DNA of 64,000 bases. Origin: Phragmites australis (lineage: Eukaryota > Streptophyta > Magnoliopsida > Poales > Poaceae). This document shows, in pieces, positions 22,737-37,751 of this stretch. Each line of letters starts with the position of its first letter. Position 1 is the first letter of the stretch. The notes beneath the pieces were generated by a model. The model saw only the letters and a list, made by a program, of their open reading frames with translations, ran no database searches and was not told the origin of the DNA. The DNA is taken from the NCBI RefSeq assembly GCF_958298935.1, contig NC_084933.1, positions 29,598,334 to 29,662,333 of the forward strand, given 5' to 3'. The position numbers were made by a program, and so were the translations under genes.

Positions 22737-23222
22737 TTTACTTAAGAACGGAAGTAGTACTAGGATTTGCGTGCCAACTTTGTTTTTCAAGTTTTGAAAA
22801 AAATTACTTTGATTTTATAAAATAATTTGGTTTTAAAAAATGGAGATATTTGGAGTAGCATATATTGTAGTTTCGAAAACTATCGTATGCCAAAAGTGTG
22901 ATCTTTTTAGAGTTCTAGAAACTACACTTTAAGACTTCTTTTTCCTAAAGAGTGATATTATGTGGCTCCGGTTTTTAGAACTATGGTTTCTCAGTTAAAC
23001 ACTTTTAGAAAACAAGGACGTCCTAATAGGCATAGAGACTGTCTTGAAGAATTAATACGGTTCAAACTCGGATCACTACCTATGTAAGCTCATTGACTAC
23101 GTAGGACTGACTGCACCTTCATTATGATCTACGGGGTAAACCGAATGCGATTCGTTCACCAGTTTAAATAAACTAAAAGTCGCACAACTGGTAGGTAAAT
23201 GTGATAGTTAGAACAGTCACTG
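22737..23222. other. Intergenic, no gene seen
   Basis: About 0.5 kb upstream of a duplicated block; AT-rich, nothing recognised. Confidence 0.5.
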
Positions 23223-23462
23223 GCAACTTACGGTTCAAACCTAAATCCATAATAACCCATACACCTAGCAACCTAATTATTCATCAAAAGATCAACTAGA
23301 TGTAATTTGTCATTTCGCGTTCTAGCTTATTTACTACCCATTTCGTTTTGATAGTCACCTAGCAACTTACGGTTCAAATCTAAATCCATAATAACCTAGA
23401 CACCCAACAACCTAATTGTTCATCACAAGATCAACTAACTAGATGTAATTTGTCATTTTGCG
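23223..23462. repeat. Direct duplication in the PGDH upstream region
   Basis: 23223-23319 and 23362-23462 are ~100-bp near copies: GCAACTTACGGTTCAAA, CTAAATCCATAATAACC, AACCTAATT.TTCATCA, AGATCAACTA and GATGTAATTTGTCATTT. The second copy ends about 220 bp before the TATA box of the dehydrogenase gene. Confidence 0.9.
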
Positions 23463-23683
23463 TAGGGATGGTGTGGAGCACTAATGGATATTCATAAATC
23501 AACGTTATTATAATGTAATTAACTAATTAGTTATTTTAATTTAATCAAAATATTAGACTACTAACTTTACCCAACAAATCATCCACGTGCATCCCTAATT
23601 TTACCCAAAGTTAAGTGACCAAATCGGGCTCTTCAAGGTGTGTAGGCGGGGCCGTTCATGGGCGCACACCATTTCCCCACCTC

Positions 23684-23692
23684 GCTATAAGT
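23684..23692 (+). promoter_or_regulatory. TATA box of the PGDH gene
   Basis: GCTATAAGTAG lies about 110 bp before the start codon at 23799, after a CCCACCTCG stretch. Confidence 0.55.
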
Positions 23693-23798
23693 AGACGCCG
23701 CACCGCACTCCCATCGAACCACTCCACCAACACCGCTCGACAGCTCAGCCAGACCAAAACCCCGAACCCCTCGACTCCGACTCGAGCCCGACAAGCCC

Positions 23799-26505
23799 AT
23801 GGCGGCGCCGTCCCCGACCACCGCCACCACCCACCACCGCCTCCTCCTCCCCTCCCCCGCCCCGTCCCACCGCCGTGCCGCCGCGCCCTCGTCCCTCCGC
23901 CTCCCGCTCCGAGCTCAGACCCATCGCGCGCGCCTCTCCGTCTCGGTGGCGGCCGCCGCCCCCGTTGCCTCGACCGCCTCCCCCGACGCGCCCGCCTCCG
24001 GCACCGTCCCGGGGAAGCCCACCGTCCTCGTGGCCGAGAAGCTCGGTGCCGCGGGGCTCGAGCTTCTGCGGGAGTTCGCAAACGTCGACTGCTCCTACGG
24101 CCTCTCCCCCGAGGAGCTCCGCGCCAAGATCTCGCTCTGCGACGCGCTCATCGTGCGGTCGGGGACCAAGGTCGGGCGCGACGTGTTCGAGGCCTCCGGC
24201 GGGAGGCTCCGCGTGGTGGGACGCGCGGGCGTCGGGATCGACAACGTCGACCTCGCCGCCGCCACCGAGCACGGGTGCCTCGTCGTCAACGCGCCCACGG
24301 CGAACACCGTCGCCGCCGCGGAGCATGGCATCGCGCTGCTCGCCGCCATGGCCAGGAACATCGCTCAGGCTGATGCTTCCCTCAAGGCTGGTGAGTGTAT
24401 CCCACAAGTCTGAAATGGCTGCCTCTTTTGACAACTGTAATTGTCTTCGTCTCTGCGCGGTGTGGCCTAAAGCGTTAACAAATCTCGCATGGACGCTACA
24501 CTCCTAGTCCTAGCTATCTACTATCATGCTGGCACGTTCAGAGTAGACCTGTTCTAGGATCGTGCAGGCATGTTCAGTATATAGCTGTTTCTTATTCAGA
24601 TAAAATGGAGACGATGTTATTCGAATAATAATTCCCAAAATTTTAGCTATGTATTTCAAGTTAGATGCAAGGACAATGTGCAACTGGTGAACAATAGTAT
24701 GGAGATGATTAGATGATACTCAGTCTCTCACTTTCAATTATGCATGTCTATTTATTAAGAAATACAAGCAACACTAGTACAGTGCTAGGTGGCAGTAATG
24801 TTCTCATGACATCTGTGGAGTGTAGGTAACACAATTGTTGAAGTCATAATGAGTCTTTCTTCACGTTAGAAATACACCCTTTTTTCAATTGCTTAGAAGG
24901 GTACGATGCCTTATGTTTACCCAGGACTACTGTTTCATCAAGCTCATTTGCTGACTTGAATCTTATATAGGTAAATGGCTGCGCAACAAGTATGTTGGTG
25001 TATCACTTGTTGGTAAAACTCTTGCTATTCTTGGATTTGGAAAGGTGGGATCAGAAGTTGCACGCCGCGCTAAAGGTTTAGGAATGCATGTGATTGCACA
25101 TGATCCGTATGCTTCTGCTGATCGGGCTCGTGCAATTGGAGTTGAGCTAGTCAGCATGGAAGAGGCTATGACAACTGCTGACTTTATCTCATTGCATATG
25201 CCTCTTACCCCTGCAACAAACAAGATGCTCAACGATGAAGCCTTCGCTAAGATGAAGAAGGGAGTTCGGATTATAAATGTTGCACGTGGTGGAGTAATTG
25301 ACGAAGAAGCTCTAGTCAGGGCTCTTGATTCAGGAATAGTTGCACAGGTTTGCCTTGTTATCTATTTACATCCTTGTCCCACTTCATGCTCTCATTAAAT
25401 TCAGTGAAATATGTTTGAACTGTTGTTCGCCCAGAACCGTGCTTATTTTTTTTTAATGTTGCTGTGCTAGGCTGCTCTTGATGTGTTCACTAAAGAGCCC
25501 CCAACACCTGACAACAAATTGGTGCTGCATGAGAATGTTACTGTGACGCCACACCTTGGTGCCAGCACAGTGGAAGCACAGGTATGGTGAATTAGCTCAG
25601 AAATGTCCATCCATGTTCTGTTCTAGCTATCAAATTGCTGAACATCTCAGGTTTCATAGGAAGGAGTAGCTATTGAAATAGCTGAAGCTGTCATTGGAGC
25701 TCTGAAAGGGGAGCTTGCAGCTTCTGCAGTCAACGCGCCAATGGTTCCTGCTGAGGTATGGGTCTTCTCTTCTCTGCTTAATCCTACTAATTACTCCTGA
25801 AAATTTATGCACTAAATCTTATGTTTCATGCAGGTGCTGTCAGAGCTTGCACCTTTTGTTGTGCTTGCAGAAAAGCTTGGGCGTCTGGCTGTGCAACTAG
25901 TGGCTGGTGGTGGTGGTATCAAGTCTGTGAAAGTGACCTATGCATCGGCACGTGCTCCTGATGATCTTGACACAAGACTTCTCCGTGCAATGATCACAAA
26001 GGGGTTGATTGAACCAATCTCCAGTGTTTTTGTCAATCTGGTAAATGCTGACTTCACTGCGAAGCAGAGGGGGGTTCGCATCACTGAGGAGAGAATCTTG
26101 TTGGATGGCTCCCCTGAGACACCGATTGATTACATTCAAGTTCAGATCGCCAATGTTGAGTCCAAATTTCCCAGTGCTATATCCGAGACTGGAGAGATCA
26201 CTGTGGAGGGGAAGGTGAAGGATGGTGTCCCTCATCTAACAAAGGTTGGAGCATTCCAGGTGGATGTGAGCTTGGAAGGAAGCCTGATCCTTTGCAGGCA
26301 GGTTGATCAACCAGGTATGATTGGGTCAGTAGGAAGTGTCCTGGGTGAGGAGAATGTCAATGTCAGTTTCATGAGTGTCGGAAGAATTGCTCCTCGCAAG
26401 CATGCTGTCATGGCCATTGGTGTTGATGATGAACCAAGCAAGAGCACACTGACAAAGATTGGGGAGATTCCGGCAATTGAAGAGTTTGTTTTCCTCAAGC
26501 TCTAG
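23799..26505 (+). CDS. PGDH: D-3-phosphoglycerate dehydrogenase, plastid
   Basis: Five exons: 23799-24390, 24971-25347, 25471-25581, 25660-25755 and 25834-26505 (615 aa). All junctions are GT-AG and the phases close. It oxidises 3-phosphoglycerate to 3-phosphohydroxypyruvate with NAD, the first step of the phosphorylated serine pathway in plastids. Residues 1 to about 60 are rich in Ser, Ala, Arg and Pro, a transit peptide. The NAD-binding loop GFGKVG is at 219-224. Catalytic residues follow the family pattern: Arg about 303 ([10 protein letters not shown]), Glu about 332 (DVFTKEPP) and His about 351 (TPHLGAST). An intervening ASB domain and a C-terminal ACT domain (about 541-615, [20 protein letters not shown]) complete a type I enzyme. 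Length is normal. Exon 1 is extremely GC-rich (a typical grass gradient) and later exons are not. Intact. Confidence 0.96.
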
Positions 26506-27035
26506 GCGCCGATGTAGTTTGAAGTTGCAAGCATGGTGTGCATTTTTGTTGTAGCTAGCTGTTTAATTTGGATCTAGAGGACGGATGGTTCTCGTGGGAA
26601 TAAGCTTATCTTTATGGTGGTTCTTCTGGATTTGGTGCAGTATGATTATGGCTTTTTTTATAACATGGTGCTTATTAATAAGGAGCGTGCTTGTCAATAC
26701 TTCGCTGCTTCCTCTGAAGTCTGAACATGTGACTCCGGAATGTAGAAAGAAAGGACTGCATCTGATGCGTTTTTTGTTATTGTTACCCAACTCATAAGAC
26801 AACTTTCGGTGTTCGATGTGCTATATCTTGAATTCAAATTTCGATGCTCTGTTTTATTCTGTAATTGCAATGCTACGTGCAGTCGTTCGTATGTTTTTTT
26901 TTTCTGTGGCTGCATCTTCTATTATCTTATTATTTGAGTGTTAAAATGAGCACCTACTTCGCTCTCAGGTCATAAAATTATCACATTAATCAGAAAAAAA
27001 AATCTAGACTATTTATTGTTATGAACATCTAATGA
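26506..27035. other. PGDH 3' flank and intergenic
   Basis: Contains the probable 3' UTR. Nothing else recognised before dispersed repeat A begins. Confidence 0.5.
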
Positions 27036-28023
27036 TCTAAATTAAACTAAGAATTCATATAAAATATAATTAATAAATAGTTAAATTCGAAATTAAAAAT
27101 TATGTTAAATTAGCAGCTTAATTTTCATACTGTTCGGGAAGTAAAATATCTAAAAACAAGTCTAAATAAAATAAAATAAATAATAATTGAAATTTGGGTT
27201 ATAATAGAAAAAAATGACCCATATCAAATATAGCCTTAAAAAAATCAAATTAATATAAAAATCAAACACCTAAATAAAGAGTTCATGTATGCACAAGATC
27301 ATGGTGTTAGATAGGCATGAAAGCAAGCCACAATTCACATACTATAAATGATCAACAAAGGGCATTAAGGACACTGGAGATAGACTTAGGTTGTGTACCT
27401 CATGATTGCAGACACAAGGAGACAAAGAGTTACACTTAATTCGTTTGAGAAAGTTAAAAAAAAACTAATAATAAATCTGTTGCACAGAAAGAGATAATAA
27501 TGTTAGGTAAACAGTAGAGCAAGGCACAACCACATATTGCATATTGGTGGAGATGCAACTTATGACGGCTACAAAGGACCTACAAAGTCGAGGATTAATA
27601 AGACAAAATGCAACCGATAAGAGTTAGGGTTAAGGCAGACAGCTTACGATCATAGTAGCAAGCGGGTGAAGAGCATGATCTATATCTTTGTATGATCGAG
27701 ACATACCTATACAATTATGTTTGATTGAAATGTTACATAAATTCAGCAATTAAACAATAAATTTATTAATTGATCATATAAATACGAATTTACAATCAAG
27801 GTGAGTACGTAAAACTATTGAATACACAAAAGTAGCCGAGTAAACACGCTGGTCAAACATAATTTTGTCTTCTTCTAACATAAATTTTTTTATGTGTTTT
27901 GTAACTAAATGACAGCAACTTCATTAAAAAAGTTAAAGAGACTAATTTTCAATCAAAGATTATCATGATAAAAATATTGTAGCGAGGCTAGTCACGCTAT
28001 TAGTATGTGTTATATTGCTAAGT
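27036..28023. repeat. AT-rich dispersed repeat A, copy 2, interrupted
   Basis: Same orientation and block order as 4211-4530. Matching runs from 27036 to about 27289 and resumes at about 27954 (TTATCATGATAAAAATATTG). The roughly 660 bp in between (27290-27953) is absent from copy 1 and looks like an insertion, though I see no clean ends or target duplication. Confidence 0.7.
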
Positions 28024-28879
28024 TGTTTTTCCTTCATAGGATTGTTTCACTTTCTTTAAAAAAAAAAACTGTAACCCTTGTTTCTTCATTTAAAAAAAAA
28101 GTATTTAAGCACCAGGATCAAAACCAATTCATACGGAGCAAGAAAGATCTTCCTATTTCCTAGTCATGTGCTAAAAGTGCATTGGCCTTTTCATAGTATT
28201 GCCATGAAGCTCGCAGATCCAAGAACGACCTCCGAGGGCAAAACCACATAAACGGCAACCAGTGCAGAGAGCACGAAGTAGACGCAGTTTGTCTTTATCC
28301 CAGGGAGGCGGCTACTCTGACTTCCCTTCGCCATCTGCCGTCCAAATCGATCCGACGTCCTAGATTCCAGCACGGTCTTTCCCTATTACCAATCTTCCTT
28401 TATGTGCATCAAGAAGATATGTGCAACACCACCTTGGATTGCTGTCAACTGTAAACCTTCACATCACATCACATATAACGCACATAGTTGCCCAACGGCC
28501 GGAAACAAAATTTCGGCCTAGAGACCCAGATCCTCGACCAAAAGCACCTGGGCTATATGTTTTTGGCCCAATAATAATGTGGCTTGCTCTTTTTCTTCTC
28601 GAGGAATGACCGCAAAGACGTTATTATCTGAAGATTCTGAAGTCTGAACTCACAATGTAATTCTTGTTCATCTGATCAAATTTTGCAAGCAATCGAGGCG
28701 TCGGCCATGATCGAACACCGGTCTCATTCCTTCGTGTTATTTCTGCAGAGTAGTACTACAACCGTTCGAAGCAGACTACATCATCATAGAAGGAACATTT
28801 CTGCACACCACACCACACTACACGCACTGATCACGCCACCACGGTAGTCTGACACTGCAGCGATACATTCGCTGCAACT
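28024..28879. other. Intergenic and peroxidase 3' flank
   Basis: About 0.85 kb with no gene. Short open frames at 28191-28373 (-) and 28421-28609 (+) have no recognisable domain. The last 100 bp or so are probably peroxidase 3' UTR. Confidence 0.5.
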
Positions 28880-31494
<2,615 letters not shown>

Positions 31495-31590
31495 TGCTGG
31501 TAGCTAGAGCTGGCTAAGCACTCAGAGAATTCTGTGACTTCAATGGTCAGTGCGTAGTGCGCCTGCAAGTATAGCTTCATGCGACCTGGT

Positions 31591-31598
31591 ATTTATAT
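31591..31598 (-). promoter_or_regulatory. TATA box of the peroxidase gene
   Basis: On the minus strand the sequence reads GCATATAAATACC, about 100 bp before the start codon at 31494. Confidence 0.6.
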
Positions 31599-31619
31599 GC
31601 ATGCTTACTGAGCTGTTAG

Positions 31620-33594
31620 TGTATTTTTGGACGTCGGAGGGTAGATCCTCTTTGCTCTTTGCTTCCATTGTTTAACTTAGTTAGTGGTCTACAGCCAGAA
31701 AGCAAGAAATGTAGGGCAGATATTTTTGCATGCTCTGCTCTGTATTGTGCGAGTACGATTACCTGTGGTTAATTTGTTCCGTCTCCTATTAGAATAGTTC
31801 GGTAGATACCATGCAATAAACTTCTATAATCTTGTTAGACTAAAGCACAACTCAAAGCCCCTGAAAATGAGCACACAGGTTTTTCTAATTTCATCACTGA
31901 ATTTTTATTTATATTTACCCCTTTGAGGTTGCGCTGCTCTGGTTCCTAACTAGTTGAACATTATAGACTTGGCACCGTACCAGAGGCAAACGAAAAAAAA
32001 GGATTTGTACCATGCATGCAGAGATGATGGATGTAATTATTGCTGACAAATTCGTCTTGCTTGCTGGTAGTAGTATCTTGGATGAGGATCAAGCGAGATC
32101 CAGCCAGTTGCATTTTTGTACTTCAGCTCGGGACACGATTTCAACGCTAGAGCTAGCCAAAACGTGGGACAGGTTCGTCGAGCTAGTGGAGCTTAGTTAC
32201 TATCGGACAGAACTTCAGATCCTAACTACATATTAGATCTTAAGTTTATAAATTAAAGTAATATAGTTTTAAGTCCTATTTTTTATATAAAATAAAAATA
32301 AAATATCTCACTCAAACATCATGGGTGTACACACAACTACAACTCTATAAATATCTAAAGCTAGAAATAACTAACTAAAAAATTCTTAAATCTAAAGCCC
32401 TGCCAAACATACTCTTAATTTGACTTTGCAATCAACCTTAGAAACCAATCAAGAAATAACTAAGACCTAAATCGCTGTTTAGTCTTAAGCTCAGGTGTGA
32501 ACAGCGGCGCGGCTGGTCGTTGGCAGTATGGCCAAGGTCAGCAAATTTAGGCGTGCAGCATGTTTGCTTTACGGCGAGCAGTATTAAGATTTAAGCATAA
32601 ACTCCAAGCAAAGAAAGGCGTGCTTGGCCATACTTTTTGGAACCCTTGCATGCATGGTTGCGGATCTCCCAAACTTTGTGACCTTTTGCCAATTTCGTTT
32701 CTTTGTCTTCACTTCCGCTACCTTAAACTACCTGGGTTCTGGAGATTGTTCTTTGAAAGTAAATGGTATACCAAAACTTGTTTTTTTACTTCCGGTCTAT
32801 TGCTAAGTACTTGTACATGCTCTAGTGTTCACTAGAAGGAGTTTGGCAATTAACCGACACTCGGCTAAATCCTCTTCCAGTGGATCCTGTCATTTATGCT
32901 TTCCATAGGGGAATTACCATGGAATCAAATAATGTAAACATACTATGTGCCTTTTTATCTAAATGATACTGGATTAGGAAGCTGAAAAGTCCTGATGTAG
33001 AATTATCCTCGCACTGATCACGGCGACGTCTTGCACAGGCACTTGCCAAACTTTTGGCTCTAGCATGCTGCAACTCCGGTTCATCCTCTGCCGCAACCGA
33101 CGTGCATGCCAGTGGCGCACGATCACGACCGGTGGGGAAATGCAAGTCTATATAAACTGGTAAACATATTTTTATTTTATCCGTATATCTATCGTATCTT
33201 ATATTTATTTAACCGTTGATTATCTTTCTATACTTTATAATTTTTTTATTTATCTTTTCTACTCTAATCTTAATATTAATGAACGGTTCTAATAATTCGA
33301 ATCTAAATAAGGACCAGTGGAAATTTCTGATTGCGGTGTTATCTAAGTTTATATACGGGCGGCAGTGGTGACTGGTGAGTGGTTGATTCAGATGAGAGGC
33401 AGGTTTTGTACGTGCAAGTTGCGTCAAAAGAGCAGGGAATGGTCAAATCACTTGGAAGTTAGCATGACTCTTTTTGCCTGCGGCCCTTTTATTCTCGTGC
33501 GCACGTATGACTGCTTTTGCATCATGAACTTTAGAGTCTATGTTCAGCTAGCAGCGATGGTAAAACTCCGGATAAGAATCGGATATGTGTAGAG
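31620..33594. other. Intergenic, no gene seen
   Basis: About 2 kb. The stretch 32240-32420 ends like a decayed MITE (CTGCCAAACATACTCTTAA), but I found no matching left end. Short open frames such as 32560-32835 have no recognisable domain. Confidence 0.5.
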
Positions 33595-34121
33595 TAGGGA
33601 TGAAAATGGATACAAAAAGTTGAGAAAATCTCTTACCGTTTTTATTTTTATATTTTATCATCTGAATAGGAACAAAAATAGAAAAACCGAAAACACAATC
33701 GAACACAGGAATACTGGCTATAAAACAGAAATCGATGATTAAAATTAGGAAGACCGAACCTCTGCAAGTGCAATCGATATGATTTGCTCCGAGAACAATG
33801 GATTGGCACCGGCTCTGATTTGTTGACCGATCCAAAAATAAAGATTGAATAAGCATTCCAGTTACTCATAATTTGTTTTTATGCTGTAAACCGATGTTAA
33901 AGGCAAAGCCCTTGCTCACTCGAAGATCAGAAATATGCTAAGTTACATGGATATAAGACAACGGACATGAAAATGATACGAAACATGTATTATTGTACTG
34001 CGCACATACTTGCAGGATAGTAACTCTAATCAGTGGGAGTTCGAGACTGTATAAAATTGAGTTTTCCTAAATAAAAACAGGATTTCGAGAAAAGATGAGA
34101 CCTCACCTGTTTTCAGCCCTA
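33595..34121. mobile_element. Possible hAT-type MITE, degenerate
   Basis: Left end TAGGGATGAAAATGG and reversed right end TAGGGCTGAAAACAGG are similar to the ends of the better-defined hAT element at 45504-46254 (TAGGGATGAAAACGG). No 8-bp target duplication is visible, so the right boundary is uncertain. Confidence 0.4.
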
Positions 34122-35305
34122 TTTCTGAACATCACCGTCCCGGTCCCATCCCCACGTAAGAGAAAAAACAGAACGGTCAGAAAAAATAGGAAAATGACCA
34201 CGGAACCAGACGGGATATTCTCGTAACACTTTTATCCTAGTATAGAGAAGCTTCATGCGTACTATAAGCTGCCGTGAAGATCTGTGTAGCTGCGAGTGAT
34301 TGAGCAGCCACATGTCAGATGGAGTACCAAAGGCGGGTAAAGAAAAACCACTAGTTGCAATCAGGATCAAGCCGGAATTTACCTAAGCATAGCACATTTC
34401 AGTGTGCACTAGTCAATTTGTGATATGAATAAGGATAACACATACATGATACACCAATGTTAAATGAGAGTTTCCACTGTTATCAAGATAGCATTTACTT
34501 GCTAATCAAACTAACCCCGTAAGCCGTAGAGCAGTGAAGACTGAAGAAGTATGTCGTAGTATTACCGTTGCTTGTTTGTCTGGCTGATGACGCACCGGCC
34601 GTCCAAATGTATCGTGCCATCGTGGACGTTAATGGAGTGGTCGTCAGTGCGGCACTCCAAGTTCTAGAAAAAGGATGTTCCAATATTCCATGGCTGCGTC
34701 TTTCATGCGTCCATCACTCACTCGCGCTCGCCGCATCAGCACAAGCACAGCGAGTCTGCAAGTGTCACGCTACTTCCAACGCTCAGGCGAACAGGGTTGG
34801 GCCCAGCACGGAAACCTGCCCCAAACCAGAGTTTTTTGTACGTACAGAGCCGGACCAACGGACGGAGTGTGTTCGGGTACCGGTCTAATTCCTGCACGAT
34901 CCTTGCAGAAACAAGAGGAAGAAAATTTTATAAGATTTTTTTATTTAATGACTAGTACATGTAACTGAGAGAAATAAGTGAGATACGTGACATACACAAA
35001 AGAGAATCTTTCTATGAGACCGATTCTCATAGAATTTCCTTCCAAAATAAGAGGGCAGCCCCAGACAAACTTAGGCTACATAAAACCCAAACTGTCGAAA
35101 CCAACAGTTACCATTTTGAATTTTAAGATGTTCGCCCAAAGAAGATTTTTTAAGATAATATCATTTTATTAGAAAAATAAAAAAATATTTAATAGAAAAT
35201 TTGTAAAAATAGATGAACGCTCGCCGGCCGCCATTGCCATCGCAGCCTCCAGCTCAGTGATTTGGCCACCCAGAGTTCAGGCAGTTCGTCCCCGGGGTTC
35301 AGAGC
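34122..35305. other. Intergenic; no gene supported
   Basis: About 1.2 kb. A minus-strand frame at 34683-34495 and neighbouring GC-richer sequence could be an exon fragment, but I do not recognise it. A perfect 10-bp hairpin, TTCTATGAGA and its complement, lies at about 35010-35035. Confidence 0.4.
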
Positions 35306-36316
35306 GGTCTAACATTGTGGTTCAAAAGGAAATTAATCAGTTCATAAATGAGGTTGTCATACTTTCACAGACTAACCATAGAAATTTGGTGAAGCTCTTT
35401 GGATGCTGCCTCGAGACGGAAGTTCCTTGACTAGTTAATGAGTTCATATCAAATGGAACCTTGTCATATCATCTTCATGGATAAAATGAAAATCGTTTTT
35501 CACGGAATGAGACTGAGGATTGCACTGGAAACTGCAAGGGCCATTGCATATTTACACTTTGCAGCTTCCGTGTCTGTGTTCCATAGAGATATCAAATGTG
35601 CAAATATACTACTTACTGATACTTTAACAGCAAAAGTATCAGATTTTGGAGCTTCAATGTCAAATTCAATAGATGAGACAGGAATACTTACAGCCATCCA
35701 AGGAACTCATGGTTTCCTTGATCCTGAATGCTACTACACTAGTCGGCTCAAAGAGAAGAGTGATGTTTACAGGTCTGGTGTCATCTTAGCAGAACTACTA
35801 ACAAGTGTTAAACGAATTTTCTCTCCTCATTCATTAGGAGAAGGCACAAGCCTTGCATCATACTTTGTGTCGCTGATAATAAACAACCGCTTGTTAGATA
35901 TTTTGGATCCACAAATTGTTGAGGTGGTTGCCAGGCTCGCAGAAGCATGTATAAGGGTCTGTTTGGTAAAACTCTTTCTGATTCAAATTCTCTGCGGAGA
36001 GTGATTCTCTGGGTGAAGTGATTATCTAGAATAAACTATATGGAAGAAGTGATTCTGTACGGAAAGTGAATCACGGGAAACTGTTTTTTCAGCTCCCCAG
36101 CTTCTAGTTCATTTCGGAGAATCACCCATACGAATTTCACTCAGGGAGCTTTCAGCTGTTGTTTGGCAGAGCTCCACTGATTCCAGCCGGGAAGCTGCTC
36201 TGAAAGTCCTGCCAAACAGTAGCTAACGTTAAAAGGTGAAGAAAAGACTACAATAAAAGCAAGTGAAGACAACTCTTGAAGATGTACAAAGCTCAATTCT
36301 CGGATCCCAAGAGTGA
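35306..36316 (+). pseudogene. Wall-associated-kinase-like protein kinase, C-terminal part, broken
   Basis: The remnant starts inside the kinase N-lobe ([18 protein letters not shown], then [13 protein letters not shown]) and reaches the normal C-terminal tail, ending in TGA at 36314-36316. The catalytic loop HRDIKCANILLTD and the DFGAS motif survive, in the order of wall-associated receptor kinases. It is dead. TGA at 35428-35430 and TAA at 35482-35484 interrupt it, at least two frameshifts follow, and a MITE (35955-36223) splits the LAEACI segment. The extracellular, membrane and ATP-loop parts are missing upstream, so this is a truncated copy. Confidence 0.85.
35955..36223. mobile_element. 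Tourist-type MITE inserted in the kinase pseudogene
   Basis: 269 bp with inverted ends GGGTCTGTTTGGTA and, reversed, GCTACTGTTTGGCA, flanked on both sides by TAA (35952-35954 and 36224-36226). With the MITE and one TAA removed, the kinase frame runs on from LAEACI into TLKGEEKTT, so the insertion point and duplication are confirmed by the host reading frame. Confidence 0.85.
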
Positions 36317-36574
36317 GTCAAAACGTTACAATAGATCGGTTATACAATGGAAACAATGGTGTTGAAGGAACTAGACAGTAGAGCTTGGAGAAACAGTTCA
36401 TAGAATCATCTGAAATCCTAAGGTGATTCTTCTTCCATTTATTGTATAGGTTATTTAGCAGTTTTGAGTGCCATAGTGCAAACTCTGTGTCAATTAGGAA
36501 GTCTCAGATATAGCCTTGTGCACCTCCTCAATACTAATGGTTGATGTAGAACCAAGGCTTTAGTAGTAAATAAA
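36317..36574. other. Kinase pseudogene 3' flank
   Basis: About 260 bp of host sequence between the broken kinase and the LTR nest. It is continuous with 47762 onward if the 11.2-kb nest is removed. Confidence 0.6.
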
Positions 36575-36579
36575 TGAAT

Positions 36580-37180
36580 TGTTGGTGAAATAAATATCTT
36601 CCAACAAATAAAGTGCGAGGAGAGCTCACTTACAAGAATAACTCAAGTTTGGAAAAGAAGTGAAGAGGAAAGGAGTACCCAATGTGATGATGGTAAAAAG
36701 ATCTCTTCCTATTTGATTGTCATAGTTCTGTATTTATAGTGCTATTCAGAATGTAAGTATATAATCATCATCATGCATTAGGGACCTAGGACCGCTCGAA
36801 TTACATGGTTCGAGTCTAGGTAAAATACTTTTACCCTTACTCGGGAGATATTATCTAACCGGACAGATACAGGGTGAGCGAGTGGCTGTAAAGCTTGGTT
36901 GGTCGTCCATTGCGGCGCCGCACTGCCCAAGTGTCAGGGTGGCCACCATATCGGCATTAAACACCAGTCACTTCATATCAAGGTGATAGCGACCGGTGGG
37001 TCCTCCTCTTGCTGATCTTTCTAGCAAGGGCCAACTGTCTCCCCTAGGTTTTGAGAGTCAGTGGCATTGAGGAGGCTTACGGGCTCCGGAGACCGTGATC
37101 TTGGCAGAGGGTCCGAAGCCAAAGGGTTCCGGAGGGGTCTTTGACAGCAACCCCATACAATGTCTGTGGGCTGGGGCATT
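36580..37180 (-). repeat. 3' LTR of the small LTR element (main part)
   Basis: Matches 47144-47756 along its length (for example GGGACCTAGGACCG, TTTTACCCTTACTC, GAGATATTATCTAACCGG, GACCGGTGGGTCCTCCTCTT). The last 9 bp of this LTR lie beyond the copia element, at 44591-44599. The two LTRs differ at many positions, so this insertion is much older than the copia inside it. Confidence 0.9.
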
Positions 37181-37737
37181 TGTTGGTAATATGCCCTAGA
37201 GGCGATCGAGTTTGCGGATTGGATCTGCTAATGGGCTTTAATGTTGATTAAAGGACCATTAGGGTTTAGAGTCATAATGGGCTTTAATGTTGATTAAAGG
37301 CCCATTAGCGTGCTCTATATAAGAATAGGCAGGGGCCAAGGCGCATAGAGTTCTTCAGAAACCCTAGCCGCCTCCTATTCCTGAACTCCCTTCGAAACCC
37401 TAGCCGGGCGCGCGGTGCTAGCACACCGGCGCACGGCGATTCCATCCTTGTACGTGTGGATACCGTGGAGGCGCTGCTGCTATTGCGGTGCTGATCTGCT
37501 CGGGAGTACTCGGGACGTACCCGCGAGTACTCGGAAGGTGCTCGGGACGTGCTCGGGACGAGGTTGACGATCGACTACTTGACGCGCACGACGTTGGATT
37601 GGTCTGCTCCAACTCTTCTTCCGCTGCACTGCTCGTCAAGTGGTAACGATTCATGATCCCCTACTCGCATGGCTTCCTGGTTGAATGCGGTAGAGAAAAT
37701 TTATTTTGTGCTAGCGTAGCCTACCCGCAACCCTTCA
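37181..37737 (+). repeat. 5' LTR of the copia element
   Basis: Starts TGTTGGTAATATGCCC and ends CAACCCTTCA. A TATA box (CTATATAAG, 37314-37322) marks the probable transcription start region. A GGGCTTTAATGTTGATTAAAG block occurs twice just upstream (20 or fewer bases shown: GGCTTTAATGTTGATTAAAG). A short CGGGACGTGCT array lies at about 37541-37560. Confidence 0.95.
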
Positions 37738-37738
37738 G

Positions 37739-37751
37739 TGGTAACAGAGCC
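37739..37751 (+). other. Primer binding site of the copia element
   Basis: TGGTAACAGAGCC begins one base after the LTR's terminal CA. Known plant copia PBSs read TGGTATCAGAGC, complementary to the 3' end of initiator tRNA-Met; one base differs here. Confidence 0.85.

Noticed and set aside
23615..24507. Long alternative frames on both strands over PGDH exon 1
   Set aside because: They consist of Arg/Pro/Gly-rich low-complexity translation typical of GC-rich exons; only the 23799 frame continues into the other exons.
35438..36004. 188-codon kinase frame as a functional small gene
   Set aside because: It starts mid-domain, lacks the ATP-binding lobe, and its last part runs into a MITE.
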